Part shown: in pieces, positions 22,443 to 35,300 of the stretch
Numbering within the stretch: the stretch's first letter is position 1
How the letters are laid out: each line of letters begins with the position of its first letter
Source: Anisus vortex
Lineage: Eukaryota > Mollusca > Gastropoda > Planorbidae
NCBI GenBank assembly: GCA_949126835.1
Contig: OX421502.1
Span: 41,253,473-41,317,472 of the forward strand
Direction: 5' to 3'
Length of the DNA stretch: 64,000 nt
Position numbers and translations under genes: made by a program
Notes under the pieces: model-generated
The model's input: the letters and a program-made list of their open reading frames with translations, nothing else
The model's database searches: none
Told to the model about the DNA's origin: nothing

Positions 22443-22791
22443 ACAGAGAATTTGTAACCTTTGTAACTATAACTTCTGCCCAATGTAACCTTTGTAACCT
22501 TTGTAACTATAACTTCTGCCCAATGTAACCTTTGTAACTATAACTTCTGCCCAATGTAACCTTTGTAACTATAACTTCTGCCCAATGTAACCTTTGTAAC
22601 TATAACTTCTGCCCAATGTAACCTTTGTAACTATAACTTCTGCCCAATGTAACCTTTGTAACTATAACTTCTGCCCAATGTAACCTTTGTAACTATAACT
22701 TCTGCCCAATGTAACCTTTGTAACCTTTGTAACTATAACTTCTGCCCAATGTAACCTTTGTTACCTTTGTAACTATAACTTCTGCCCAATG
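22443..22791. repeat. 31-bp minisatellite
   Basis: About 11 copies keyed by AACTATAACTTCTGCCCAAT with GTAACCTTTGT; some units carry an extra AACCTTTGT. Confidence 0.95.
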
Positions 22792-22926
22792 GGATGTTGT
22801 CAATTTAACCAATCATTGCAACTTTATCAAAATTAAAACTTTTCGATCTTGTATGACTTGATAATCTTTTCTTTATTTTTTTTATCAAAAGCAGAACCAC
22901 ATCCCGTGTAATTAATTATACAAAAA

Positions 22927-23595
22927 CTTTGAGTACCATCACTAGGTAACTTTGAGTACCATCACTAGGTAACTTTGAGTACCATCACTAGGTAACTTTG
23001 AGTACCATCACTAGGTAACTTTGAGTACCATCACTAGGTAACTTTGAATACCATCACTAGGTAACTTTGAGTACCATCACTAGGTAACTTTGAATACCAT
23101 CACTAGGTAACTTTGAGTACCATCACTAGGTAACTTTGAGTACCATCACTAGGTAACTTTGAATACCATCACTAGGTAACTTTGAATACAATCACTAGGT
23201 AACTTTGAGTACCATCACTAGGTAACTTTGAATACCATCACTAGGTAACTTTGAGTACCATCACTAGGTAACTTTGAGTACCATCACTAGGTAACGTTGA
23301 ATACCATCACTAGGTAACTTTGAATACCATCACTAGGTAACTTTGAGTACCATCACTAGGTAACTTTGAGTACCATCACTAGGTAACTTTGAGTACCATC
23401 ACTAGGTAACTTTGAGTACCATCACTAGGTAACTTTGAATACCATCACTGGGTAACTTTGAATACCATCACTAGGTAACTTTGAGTACCATCACTAGGTA
23501 ACTTTGAGTACCATCACTAGGTAACTTTGAGTACCATCACTAGGTAACTTTGAATACCATCACTGGGTAACTTTGAATACCATCACTAAGTAAGG
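22927..23595. repeat. 23-bp minisatellite
   Basis: About 29 copies of AACTTTGAGTACCATCACTA plus GGT, with a GAGTACC/GAATACC alternation. Confidence 0.97.
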
Positions 23596-24560
23596 GAAAA
23601 AGTTGTCGTTTGTACCATATTACAATGTAGCTGAACACGCTAAATGCGCATCACTTTACGGAAGGGATAATTTTGATAGTCACATTTCGATCATATTTCT
23701 TTATTAGAGTGTATTCTATTGTAGTAGTATTTAATATCGGGGTGACCGATCTGAGATCGGTCTGTATAGTCTGAAATTAATAATAGAAATGTCATGCATT
23801 ATCATAATAATACTAATATTGTTAGAATGTGTGATGCATTTAATTTCTTTAACATCAAAGATCTTTAAAACAATAGAGAAATTGTAAAAATAAAATACAT
23901 GTATATAATTTACGATTTACAGGGGGGCATATTTAATCAGGTGTAGGCCTAAAAAAATTTTTTTTTGTAGTCATGTCTTCTTTTCCATTACAATATCTTT
24001 TGCTACAATATAATTTAATCTGCTTAAAAGGCTTTAAAAAGAACAATTATTATTTAGGGATATCATTGAATAAATGCTGGTTGATAAGCTGTTATTAATT
24101 GAACAAAAATCCATCTCCAATGAGATTCCTTACGACTAATCAAGATTGCATGACATACTTATCATTGACTTTATAACGGTCATCAATGTAGCCAGTAAAT
24201 TGAACGACTATATCATATAATGTAGGTTAGTGTATCAAGGGGATTGTTCACGAATAAACATGCATTGTAATGTGAAGCTTAGACAAATTATAAAAACATT
24301 AATTATAATAAAATGTAAATCAAATTTAAATGAAGCAGCCACGAATAAGTAGCTGCATATTTACATATAAATTCAGATTTGTTCAGACAGGCTTCAACAA
24401 TATGGGAAATGTGAATATAAAGTGAATAAAAATTAAAACCTATACAGAATATATAGTTTGATGTAAGTCAATATCATAAATACATTATAATAGTAGTATG
24501 TACTCTTTAAAATATAATTAATGATCATGGTTTCATGATTGAGTGGATATTTAAGTCGCT
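23596..24560. other. Gene-free AT-rich stretch
   Basis: No exon, RNA gene or repeat edge that I can support. Confidence 0.5.
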
Positions 24561-24577
24561 CGGTGACGGCGTCACCG
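24561..24577. other. Perfect 8-bp inverted repeat with one-base centre, possible Helitron 3' hairpin
   Basis: CGGTGACG G CGTCACCG. Helitrons end in a short GC-rich hairpin close to a CTRR terminus; on the minus strand the bases after it read AGCGACTTAA, which is not a clean CTRR, so the link to the Helitron fragment upstream at 24734-25645 is tentative. Confidence 0.4.
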
Positions 24578-24733
24578 GAATCTAAGAAGTACATCTCATC
24601 TGTACGTATTGTGGACTTTCAAATTCACCCTTAACATTTTGTCTTGGATGTACTGCAATATCCATCTTATAGTAGACTTGTCCTGCTGCTATGAAGCTGT
24701 AGACTCCGTGACTATTGATTGTCCGATCGTCAT

Positions 24734-25645
24734 CTATATTTTGCGAAGCCAGTGCGAAACATTAAGTTCCTGATCCTCTTGTGGAATTCTTCTGCGAGCA
24801 AATGACGTTTTAAAAAAAGAGGCAGGCCAACTCATTTGAAACACTGATGGCTCTATGTTTACTTGACCAGATAAACAGCAGTCACCATAAGAGTCGCGGT
24901 TGATTCTGTTCGACACCCGTTCTTCTGGAAAATGAGAAGCATGACAGTGAATACATGCTATGTTGAAAGGTCCGAAACTTGTGTAGGTAACGTCGGAATT
25001 GATTGCGCAAATGTAGACTGGCAATAGATTTTGTTTCATAAATAATTGTTGCCTTACATTATGGCGACTTTCCTCTTCCAATCGTTGTTCACGTTGATCA
25101 ATGGTCTCTATCGATATGGCTTTCTGTCGCTTGAGTTGCAACCTTTCTTTTCTTTTATGTAGTGTTTTATTTTTTATTTGCTCTGCCTTGCTACGTCTCA
25201 GATTGTCTAATGGTCTTTTCTCTTACATCTGCAGTTTCCTAATCTAGTTGTTTTGTCCTTCCCTTTCTTTTTTTCTTCCAATCGTCTTTCTCGTTCTATT
25301 GCAGTTTCCTCCTCTAGTTGTTTTGTCATACCCTTTCTTTGATAATCCAATCTCATTTCTGTCTTATCTATAGCTTACTTTTCTAGCTGCTGTAATCTAC
25401 ACATTTGTTTATTCTTTAATTGTTGATCGCTTGTTTCTCCTATTTCTTTGTTAATAAATTTTGAAATTATTCCCATGCACCTGAGCTTGGCTGCTCTGTC
25501 TGGCCTTATAGTTGTATCTACTGAATCATTTATATCTGCAAGAAATACTTTTAAAAATAGTATTCTTCTGCACTATCATCAGTCCGTGCCTTTCTCTTTT
25601 TCTAGTTTAAAATAGGATTATTCTTTTTTCGTCTGCCAGGCATTT
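24734..25645 (-). pseudogene. Helitron Rep/helicase N-terminal fragment
   Basis: The longest frame (25141-24734) has CIHCHASHFPEERVSNR, then DSYGDCCLSGQVNIE, the Cys/His-rich pattern typical of the N-terminus of Helitron Rep-helicase proteins. Upstream, 25142-25645 keeps an Arg/Lys/Gln-rich repeated segment and a MPGRRKK-like beginning near 25641, but broken by several stops and frameshifts. Rep nickase and helicase domains are absent. The Helitron protein would nick and unwind DNA for rolling-circle transposition; this copy cannot. Confidence 0.75.
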
Positions 25646-25806
25646 TCAAAAAGTTGTAAATGTTATAACTTTAAAGACTGTATAAAATACTTACCATCAC
25701 AACTATGCAATTAACGATATATATTTTAATGTATTCCACAGCTTTAATAGTACCCTAATTGTTTAATGTATTGGAAAGAGCCTAATCAACACGGACTCTT
25801 TGAAAC

Positions 25807-26740
25807 GTATAAACTAGGGATGTTAAACGAAAACCGGAATACCGGATTCCGGTTTTGAATCCGAAAACCGGTTTTGATTTTCAAAACCGGATCTCGGTTT
25901 GTTGGTTGGCAGTTGGAAGGTAATCATTACTTCAAGTAGAAGACCCTTTTTTTTTTTGTTCTAATGGAAATATTTTTAATAAATAAAGTTGGATTCGCAC
26001 AAAACAATTCCTGAAATGCCTTGCTAACACTATTTAGTCTTAGATATTGTGTTTCTTGTGTTTCCCAAATACCAACTATGGCTTGCGATAAAAACAACAT
26101 CAAACCAATTGTTAATTTACAGTTACAATTAACATGAATCTTTTAACTTGTCGGCTCATCTTTTAGATGTCCGCTGCTCTTTGATATACGCAATGGAGTC
26201 GCAAACTTGCCCTTCCCTGTGACCCTGAACTATTCGGCTAGACACCGCGTCTGTGCTTTATTATTAACGGCACTATTAAATACACATTCTTTTGATTTGT
26301 GCTACGCGAAACCTTTCAATACATTATTTACAAGTTACCATATATGCCTTTTCAAATGCTTCTTTATATTTAATATATGGTCAACGATAATCGGTAATTT
26401 GATTATCACTATTGAATAATTGAAAGCTATTAACGGTTTTAAAAAATTAGACCATTTTTTTTATAGTTTTAACTAATTTTATGATAAAGAGTACAAAATC
26501 ATATTGTATTCACACAAATCAATCCCTTGAATGCCCTGCAAATACTAATTAAGTTTGAACAATTGTTCAAATAGTCTAGGCCTACACCTACAAAAGTACG
26601 CACATTTTGGCTTTACCGGCCTGTAACTTGTGATATTGTGCGGGGGGGGGGGGGAGAATCGAAATCCGGTTTTAAACCGGTTTTATAGAACCGAAAACCG
26701 GTTTTGGAAAACAACCGGTTTTAACATCCCTAGTATAAAC
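25807..26740 (+). mobile_element. Complete hAT family B MITE with 8-bp target duplication
   Basis: The 918-bp element at 25815-26732 has ends TAGGGATGTTAAACGAAAAC and CCGGTTTTAACATCCCTA. Perfect 8-bp duplication GTATAAAC at 25807-25814 and 26733-26740. Eight-base duplications and TAGGG/CAGGG termini are hAT features. Both ends have nested CCGG palindromes built from AAACCGG and CCGGTTT. No transposase is encoded; a short + strand frame (26207-26419) is not convincing. Confidence 0.93.
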
Positions 26741-27336
26741 TATCAAACTGTATCTTTCCTTTTTTTTAAATTGATGACACATTTTCACGCTGATTATATT
26801 TAATTGCGCGACGAATCGGAAAATGGTAACGATTTTAATGCTTTAAAACGGGAATTACCGAAACGCTGATAGTAAATAAAAGTCGTCTCGACTATGACGT
26901 CAAAAGAGTTGTATTGAACGTGATCGCGCTAGATGGGGAATCCAATGACATGTTTTTCTTTTCTTTTAGCCCAATTTAAAAGCTATTTTTAGAAATGGTC
27001 AGTGGTTTTTCCAAAAATTGAGGGTCAAGCAGAGGTTCAAATGAAATGAGATTGATTTAAAACGCATTTTCTCACCAGAATACATCAATAGGACAGTTTT
27101 CGCGAAAATCGTAGGGCCCGTTTTCGAGAACGCTGCACAAACACACAAACAACAAACAAACAAACAAACCCACTAATATACCCCCAATTTTTTTCTCGTT
27201 TAATATTATTAGATATGCGTTTTTAAATTTGAATTATATATAAAGTCTAGCTAGGCCTTTAAAAGGAAGTTGGAAAATGTAACTTTTCATATAACCCGAC
27301 TGTATAGTGAGAAGTTATTTAACGCCTTTTGGCTGA
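26741..27336. other. Gene-free stretch, probable old dispersed repeat
   Basis: Contains TTTTCGCGAAAATCGTAGGG and a CAAACAAACAAAC tract near 27150-27170, reminiscent of the ends of the dispersed repeat at 21140-22040, but too diverged to bound. Confidence 0.45.
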
Positions 27337-27471
27337 TTTTAGTCTCTAGGTTTTAGTCTCTAGGTTTTAGTCTCTATGTTTTAGTCTCTAGGTTTTAGTC
27401 TCTAGGTTTTAGTCTCTAGGTTTTAGTCTCTAGGTTTTAGTCTCTAGGTTTTAGTCTCTAGGTTTTAGTTA
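27337..27471. repeat. 14-bp minisatellite
   Basis: About nine to ten copies of TTTTAGTCTCTAGG, with one G-to-T variant; the right end decays into TTTTAGTTAT-type units. Confidence 0.95.
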
Positions 27472-29187
27472 TTAGATCTTATATTTTAGTTATATCTTAG
27501 ATATTAGTTTCACCGTAAATCTTGGTGTGATTCTAGTTTGTCCATTGTTACATATCGTTCAAGAGTTTATTATCTTTTATTTTGAATAAATCAACAGTTT
27601 ATACTAGAACCATGCTATCATCTTAATTCCAACACAGTTAGACGGACTTGTAACAGACCCTTGTTACTAGCTATAAATAGTAACACTGCTCTATGGATTT
27701 GACTCATCGTGTCATTGTCCGAACTCACAATGACCTTGACCTGATACTCCCCCCCTCCCACTGAGTCTCTAGCCCCAACTCTCCCCCGAAAAGTCCCTAT
27801 GTCTTAAAATCGATAACGGTAGTTCAAGTCTTGTCTAGAGAGTCAGTCGTTTCTGCTCTTTTTTCCTATTTAAAAAAATGACGCTAAAAAAACGTTTTGT
27901 TTCACAGCAGACTAAATACAAGGAATCCTAAAATATAAATCAAAAAGTTCAGACTATGATTATAAGAATGAAATTTATACTTAAGCCGTTATTCAAATGA
28001 AATGTTTTATGGAATACAACATGAAATATGTTCTGTTGACATAACAAAAGACTCTGTTCCAACTTGTCAGTTACATTTCTACATTTGACTTGATTCCAAC
28101 TTGTCAGTTACATTTCTACATTTAACTTGATTCCAAATTGTCAGTTACATTTCTATATTTGACTTGATATTATACGATTTTTTAAAATGGAGAAAGCGCT
28201 AAATCCTCAGACTTGATCTTCAAAGTGTTATTAATGATGGGTGGTGGTGGGAGATAGTCGGTGTATGGCATGGGCGAGCACTTCATCACTCAATTACTAA
28301 AACGCCTCATCGGTTCTCGGCTACTGGCTTAGTCAGAGTGGGCCTAGTCATGACTCATGAAGTTATTTCTTGTAAACATAGGGATTGGTGAAACTGAAGG
28401 AAAGACATCTCAATGGAAGAAGAAAATCATCCTTTGGCAAATACAAAAAGATATTAGAAAAAAACTAATTGATGTTAGTAAAATATTAGTAAAATGTTAG
28501 TAAAATAGATGTCAAATAGATGTCATCAAAAAGGAAAGAAATAAAACAGCTCGAGTAAAAAATAAGTTTAGTAAAACAGATATCAGTAACTTATCAGTAC
28601 AAAAGTTGTTGGGCCAAATTAAATTTAGTCTAAAAATAGATAAAAACAATAAGAGGTAACTCAAATAGATTTTGTTCAATAAATTAAATTCAATACCGTT
28701 ACAGTTATACATGCTAATAGTCGACAAATTTACAAAATATATTAATCTTTAGGCAGTAGTTGGTAGATAATGTGATATGGAAAGTCACTTTCCCCAAAAC
28801 GGGTAATGGAATGGGTTCGTACTACCCCAATTTTTTTCTCCTGAACATTTTTCCTTGTAATTTTTAGACATACCGTAATTAGATATAGTCTATATGAAAA
28901 TTGACCAAAGAAATGGTACTGAACATTTTATAGTCGTTAATAAAACATTTTGCTTTCATGAAAGCGTCATAGCGTTTAGTTATTTAATTCTGATTTATAC
29001 GCCAATGATATACAGATTTTTTTTTTGTAACAAATGAAATAACATGAATTGATTTAAACACATTTCTTTAACAGATTGCAAGTTTTGATAATATCATTGT
29101 CGCTGTAACAAGATAATAGTTTTAAAAACGCAATGACAAAAATGCGAAAGGGAAAAAGGATGACATATATTATATTAGTGAACAAAG
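27472..29187. other. Gene-free stretch with a small triplication
   Basis: Three copies of a roughly 37-bp unit keyed by CCAACTTGTCAGTTACATTT occupy about 28057-28165. AGTAAAATGTTAGTAAAAT-type short repeats occur near 28480-28510. No gene is supported. Confidence 0.6.
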
Positions 29188-29845
29188 GAGGGATGCTAAT
29201 ATTTTCGGTTCTAGATTTAAAACCGATTTGCCCCCCCCCCCCTTTCCATGTCCTTTTTATGTTCTTTTTGTTATTATGTAGATATTAGATTATGTTATGT
29301 CTGTTATTATGTATAGGTGGAAAATAAAGCACTTTTTCTTGAACGAAGTGCCATCGCAATTTAGCGAGCTATGTTAAATGTAAATTGTAATCACACACGC
29401 ATACGCACAAACGCAAAACGCAACAGAAAGTGTATCGGTCTGTTTGTCTGTTGCAACAGAAAGTCTATCGGTCTGTTTGTCTGTTGCAACAGAAAGTCTA
29501 TCGGTCTGTTTGTTCGGTACTTTCAGCGTCTGTGTGGATCAAAAGAATTGTGCCGCAGACTCTTTAACATCGGCGTTTTGTTGCCTGTGTATGATCAGTG
29601 TATCGCAAGCAATATTCGGGATTTGAAAAGAAAACAAACAAAAAATGAGCCGCCAATGAAAAATTAGACATCTAGAGATATATATATCTAGTGTTTGAAA
29701 GGCATTTAATGTTAAGGTATTATTTTGTGCAAGTCTATCGCAGTTTTACAGTATTTCTTTGGGACACCATAATATTTGAATGATTTCCCCCTTTCAAAAA
29801 TTTAGTTTTTAGTTTGAACTTCCGGTTTTCGTTTTAACATCCCTA
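29188..29845 (-). mobile_element. Degenerate hAT family B copy
   Basis: The left end AGGGATGCTAATATTTTCGG, a C-run at 29231-29242 and the right end TTCGTTTTAACATCCCTA match the family B ends in the orientation of 48696-55552. The flanking octamers (GAACAAAG and ATTCAAAT) agree at only four positions, so the copy is old. A three-copy 33-bp tandem repeat (29418-29515, keyed by GAAAGTCTATCGGTCTGTTT) lies inside. Confidence 0.7.
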
Positions 29846-30228
29846 ATTCAAATTGAGGTTTGGCGAGATATTGACTGGGACTGATCTAAGTGTGGAGGGG
29901 AAGGGGGGGGGGAGAGTCGAGGGATGATCAAGTAGGTGGGGGAGTGGGGAAGACGTGAATTGCGACTCGGTTATTTGTTTTTAAAAATGTGTGAGGTCAA
30001 GAAGGACTTTTAGCCCCTTAAGCAATAATGACTATTCTGTACAACACAACTCTACACACACACAAAAACACATACACATACAAAAATACACACACACACT
30101 AAAACATCTAATACACCTGCAAGTAAAAACACCTTTCGATCAAGTAATTGATCTTTTCCCCATACGTCATGGGGCTTCCAGTCTATGACAACAACAAGTT
30201 TATTTGTTTAGAAATCTATTGAGTGACA

Positions 30229-30418
30229 AAAGCTCGACGTTTGACCACCACAATAACACGACGTGTTTGACCATCACAATAACACGACGTGTTTGACCAC
30301 CACAATAACACGACGTGTTTGACCATCACAATAACACGACGTGTTAGACCATCACAATAACACGACGTGTTTGACCATCACAATAACACGACGTGTTTGA
30401 CCATCACATAAACACGAG
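30229..30418. repeat. 26-bp minisatellite
   Basis: Seven copies keyed by GTGTTTGACCATCACAATAA. Adjacent units create the palindrome ACACGACGTGT. Confidence 0.95.
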
Positions 30419-30449
30419 CATACTCACTTCACTAGGTTTTCCTTTTGAC

Positions 30450-30757
30450 ATAGGCTTACACAATGAAAGGTTTATGCCTACATGTTAACTATACATAGGT
30501 TTACCCAATGAAAGGTTTATGCCTACATGTTAACTATACATAGGTTTACCCAATGAAAGGTTTATGCCTACATGTTAACTATACATAGGCTTACCCAATG
30601 AAAGGTTTATGCCTATATGTTAACTATACATAGGCTTACCCAATGAAAGGTTTATGCCTACATGTTAACTATTACATAGGCTTACCCAATGAAAGGTTTA
30701 TGCCTACATGTTAACTATACATAGGCTAACCCAATGAAAGGTTTATGCCTACATGTT
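30450..30757. repeat. 45-bp minisatellite
   Basis: Nearly seven copies keyed by CCCAATGAAAGGTTTATGCC and TACATGTTAACTATACATAG. Confidence 0.96.
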
Positions 30758-31607
30758 GTCCATAATCAATGTTTTAAAATTTATGATCAGATCTTAGTGA
30801 AATATTTATCACGTATACAGCCACACAACCATACAGCCACACGGCCACACAGCTACGTCAAATTTGTATCAACAAAGAAAGAAAAAAACAACCAATGGGA
30901 AAGTTAAAAAATGTTTTTTAAAATTCCCACTTATTCACGAAACTACTTCTGCAATGAAAAAAAAATTGTTCTTGTTAATATATTTATATAGGCCAGACTT
31001 TAGCGCCATGGCGTAACTTGTTCTAGTTGATTTTACTTTCTACATGTAAATTTAACAGTTCCCATTGATAATTATATTGTATACTTTACATGGTGTGTAT
31101 AATATTATGACCATAGCTAAACAGTCTTGGAGTGACAAACGAACGTCTGTGTTTACATTTTCTTTAGACCAATGGAAACAGATAATATTAAATTTCAAAC
31201 TGTCTTTGGAAACACCAATGTATGTGTGTAGGTGTGTTTGTGTGTTGGTGTGTTTATGTGTAAGTTTGTTTATGTGTATGTCTGTAGATGTGTTGATATG
31301 TGTTTATTGTGTGTGTGTATGTGTGTGTATGTTCACGTGTGTGTGCTTTCGGGAAAGGAAAATGTAAAGCTCTTGAAGGACTGTTTAGATTAGGATTATC
31401 GTTCCTGATCTGGACTGTCCGTTGTGACTCTTCAGTTGCCTGATAATGACCGGGAAGTGGACGCTCGTGGGTTTCACAGAAAGGTGTGAATGACTGAACG
31501 TTTGTGTACAGACCGGACGTTACTATTCAACTGCTCGGTTCAAATCTCCCCCCTCCCTAACCATCACAACAGTGACCTTAATTGACACGTACATGTAGTT
31601 TGTGTTT
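30758..31607. other. Gene-free stretch with TG-rich tract
   Basis: Low-complexity TG-rich sequence at about 31216-31345 (GTGTGT mixed with GTTTATGTG) makes a spurious Cys/Val-rich frame. No gene is supported. Confidence 0.6.
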
Positions 31608-32595
31608 AGTTTGAGTGCTTATAGATTTAGTTTAGTTTGAGTGCTTAGAGGTTTAGTTTGAGTGCTTATAGATCTTGTTTAGTTTGAGTGCTTAGATATT
31701 TTAGTGTGAGTGCTTATAGATTTAGTTTAGTTTGGGTGCTTAGAGATTTAGTTTGAGTGCTTAGAGATTTAGTTTAGTTTGGGTGCTTAGAGATTTAGTT
31801 TAGTTTAAATGCTTATAGATTTAGTTTAGTTTGAGTGCTTATAGATTTAGTTTGGATGCTTATAGATTTAGTTTGAGTGCTTATAGATTTAGTTTAGTTT
31901 GAGTGCTTATAGATTTAGTTTAGTTTGAGTGCTTATAGCTTTAGTTTAGTTTGAGTGCTTATAGATTTAGTTTAGTTTAAGTGCTTATAGATTTTGTTTA
32001 GTTTGAGTGCTTATAGATTTTGTTTAGTTTGAGTGCTTATAGATTTAGTTTAGTTTGAGATCTTATAGATTTAGTTTAGTTTGAGTGCTTATAGATTTAG
32101 TTTAGTTTGAGTGCTTATAGCTTTAGTTTAGTTTGAGTGCTTATAGATTTAGTTTAGTTTAAGTGCTTATAGATTTTGTTTAGTTTGAGTGCTTATAGAT
32201 TTTGTTTAGTTTGAGTGCTTATAGATTTAGTTTAGTTTGAGATCTTATAGATTTAGTTTAGTTTGAGTGCTTATAGATTTAGTTTAGTTTGAGTGCTTAT
32301 AGATTTAGTTTAGTTTGGATGCTTAGAGAATTAGTTTAGTTTGGGTGCTTAGAGATTAAGTTTAGTTTGGGTGCTTAGAGATTTAGTTTAGTTTGGGTGC
32401 TTAGAGATTAAGTTTAGTTTGGGTGCTTAGAGATTTAGCTTAGTGTGAGTGCTTATAGATTTAGTTTAGTTTGAGTGCTTATAGATTTAGTTTAGCTTGG
32501 GTGCTTAGAGAATTAGTTTAGTTTGGGTGCTTAGAGATTAAGTTTAGTTTGGGTGCTTAGAGATTTAGCTTAGTGTGAGTGCTTAGATATTCAGT
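31608..32595. repeat. 26-bp minisatellite with shorter variants
   Basis: About 39 copies keyed by TTAGTTTAGTTTGAGTGCTT plus ATAGAT; variants lack one TTTAG. A block of several units (about 31900-32060) recurs almost identically at 32080-32240, a local duplication of about 180 bp within the array. Confidence 0.95.
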
Positions 32596-32814
32596 GAAGA
32601 ATATTTTATTTTTTTGATGACTAACATAATAAACAATAAGAACAACAACACTAAGAATTATAACAAAATTTTATGAAAATAAATGTGGCTTAGTGACGTA
32701 AAGGCTATTTATAGAGTTCAACGGGTGCATGCTAACAAAACAAGAAAGATAGACAACTTGGTCAACACGACGTTTTTAATGGAATATTGAGTTCTGTATC
32801 CATGCCATATATAT

Positions 32815-33235
32815 TATACAAGCTACATTGCCCGGCGTTGCCCAGGTGAAAAAAAAAACAGGACTATATAAGGTGCAGATAAAGAATTTATAAATTACAA
32901 TTAAAAGAAACCTATAAGTCTAATATTTAAAATATTCTTTTTTTTTTACTGAAGACTTTTAAGAAAGTAATATTAAATAAATATTGTAATCGGGTAAAAA
33001 AAATAGGCAAGTATTTTTATTTAACAAAAATCTAAATTGCCCGTAGATCTACAATGTCTTTTGTTTTTAAACGTTTGAAAAAAAATGTATAGTCTAACTG
33101 GATAATCGAACCCGTGTCGCCCGCATAGCAGTTCTCTACGTTAACCACTGAGCTAGCGAAGACACATGTCCGATGTGAAAAATTATTAGACAGAATATAG
33201 GCCTAACCTAGGCCTAAATAGGTCAGTGACACAAA
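32815..33235 (-). mobile_element. tRNA-derived SINE-like repeat, inverted copy
   Basis: Reverse complement of the 2199-2637 repeat. On the minus strand it has the A-box region TAGCTCAGTGGTTAACGTAG (near 33154) and B box GGGTTCGATTATCC (near 33110), then the AT-rich body and the tail GGGCAACGCCGGGCAATGTA (near 32830). Diverged at many positions and by small indels. Confidence 0.8.
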
Positions 33236-33520
33236 CTAACGTGTTTTCAAATTGACCAATGGGGATCCATGTAGACACAAACACGATCTTTTTATAAATA
33301 TAGATTAAGATGTTTTTGATGAAATGTTTTTAGATTGTATACACAAGTCTATTTTCGTGTAGTTCTCTAGATCAGCGTTGTTAAACTTGTTATGTAAACT
33401 TTATGTCGACAAATTGATTTTAATGTCAAGTTATCCATTAGTATGAATGAGATAGTTACTATCAATTATTCGAATTTCGGTTAGTAGGCCTACACCGGGC
33501 TGTCAACATGATGACCCGGA

Positions 33521-34155
33521 TACTACTGCCATCCACCGGGTTCTACTGCCATCCACCGGGTTCTACTGCCATCCACCGGGTTCTACTGCCATCCACCGGG
33601 TTCTACTGCCATCCACCGGGTTCTACCGCCATCCACCGGGTTCTACTGCCATCCACCGGGTTCTACCGCCATCCACCGGGTTCTACCGCCATCCACCGGG
33701 TTCTACCGCCATCCACCGGGTTCTACCGCCATCCACCGGGTTCTACCGCCATCCACCGGGTTCTACCGCCATCCACCGGGTTCTACCGCCATCCACCGGG
33801 TTCTACCGCCATCCACCGGGTTCTACCGCCATCCACCGGGTTCTACCGCCATCCACCGGGTTCTACCGCCATCCACCGGGTTCTACCGCCATCCACCGGG
33901 TTCTACCGCCATCCACCGGGTTCTACCGCCATCCACCGGGTTCTACCGCCATCCACAGGGTTCTACCGCCATCCACCGGGTTCTACTGCCATCCACCGGG
34001 TTCTACCGCCATCCACCGGGTTCTACTGCCATCCACCGGGTTCTACCGCCATCCACCGGGTTCTACTGCCATCCACCGGGTTCTACCGCCATCCACCGGG
34101 TTCTACTGCCATCCACCGGGTTCTACTGCCATCCACCGGGTTCTACCGCCATCCA
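33521..34155. repeat. 20-bp GC-rich minisatellite
   Basis: About 31 copies of GCCATCCACCGGGTTCTACT with almost no change except a T/C alternation (CTACTGCC or CTACCGCC). As 20 is not divisible by three, the frame cycles every 60 bp and stays open, producing a spurious 277-codon frame. Confidence 0.97.
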
Positions 34156-35189
34156 ACCCACAAAGCAGATGTTTTTGGTCAAGAACGTGGTAATCTTCTA
34201 TCTGAAAGGAACGTATGTCAGCTTATACTAAGGAGATTAAGTGTTTGCAGGACAAAGTGCATCAATGAAGACATTACAATAATTACATCGTTTCTCAAGC
34301 TTAGAATCCAAACAAATCTGATTATTAACGACTTCAGTTGAAAATAAACTCCCTATACATATAAAAAAATAAGGAAATAGAAACGATAAAGAATCGATCT
34401 TAATATATAGGTTAGGGTATAGGTCTATATTATAAATGTATAGGCCCTGGGGGAGGGGAGGAGATTATTATTAATAAAACTTTTAGAATTTACGTATACA
34501 TGTGAAAAAAAAAATATAACACTAAAAAAAATTTCTTTTACTTATACATCCAAATATGTTTGCCTTGACACTAGAGGGGAATCTTCTTAACAGACAGGGA
34601 GGGGGGATGTTGATGACCTTTCTGGTGATAATAGAAAGAATGACTTTGAATTATTTTAGAGGTGAACCGACGTCTGTGGTCCTAAAAATATATTAAGAAC
34701 ATATTTTTAGCTTACGGTTTGACCAGTGTCATTTCTCAATGGCACCGTCACCCTCGGTATGACGTTGACATCTAGTTGTTGAGTCAATGACGTACATTGA
34801 ATATCCGTTGGCAGGCAATAATTGGAAACTTCTTGTTTTTAACTTAAGTTCATATTCACTCCATGTTTTAGCTAAATTTTAAGCTTTCTGAAACTTTATG
34901 AGAAACAGTGTAAATATAATTATGTCATACCAACCATGTCTGTGACCCCAAAGTCAGTCAAGTGGAGCGGATATGCACATTTTAATAAGAGTCGTTACCC
35001 TTTTCATTGGCACTGATGGAACACAATCTTTCTTTATGGAACACTATCTTTCTTTTTACTGGTACCTCACTATCTCTCGAATCTATCTTTATATTATTAT
35101 TTAAAGGGAAACAATTACAAGCGTCTATAGTCTATACTTAGCCTATAGCAACAGATAACAATTTATGTTGCTATTACAGGAAAAGAAAA
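34156..35189. other. Gene-free stretch
   Basis: AT-rich, no exon, RNA gene or repeat that I can support. Confidence 0.5.
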
Positions 35190-35300
35190 AAGTTATCATA
35201 TGGAAAATGAGCCCAGGTCTCCCGCGTCTCAGTCGGAGACGCTAACCACTCAGCTAGGGATGATACATGCAGGAATCGAGATCGCTAAAGTAAAATATGA
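35190..35300 (-). mobile_element. Diverged tRNA-derived SINE head
   Basis: On the minus strand it reads CCTAGCTGAGTGGTTAGCGT (A-box region) and GGGAGACCTGGGCTCATTTT (degenerate B-box region). The sequence on its right (GGTCACGTGTC, ACCAATGGTGATT) resembles the outer flank of the SINE at 33235, so it belongs to the same family. A functional tRNA is unlikely because the acceptor stem is not formed. Confidence 0.6.

Noticed and set aside
31065..31367. Cysteine-rich peptide gene
   Set aside because: The Cys/Val richness comes from a TG-rich low-complexity tract.
33508..34341. 277-codon frame as a proline/histidine-rich protein
   Set aside because: A product of the 20-bp array; the same peptide blocks appear in all frames.
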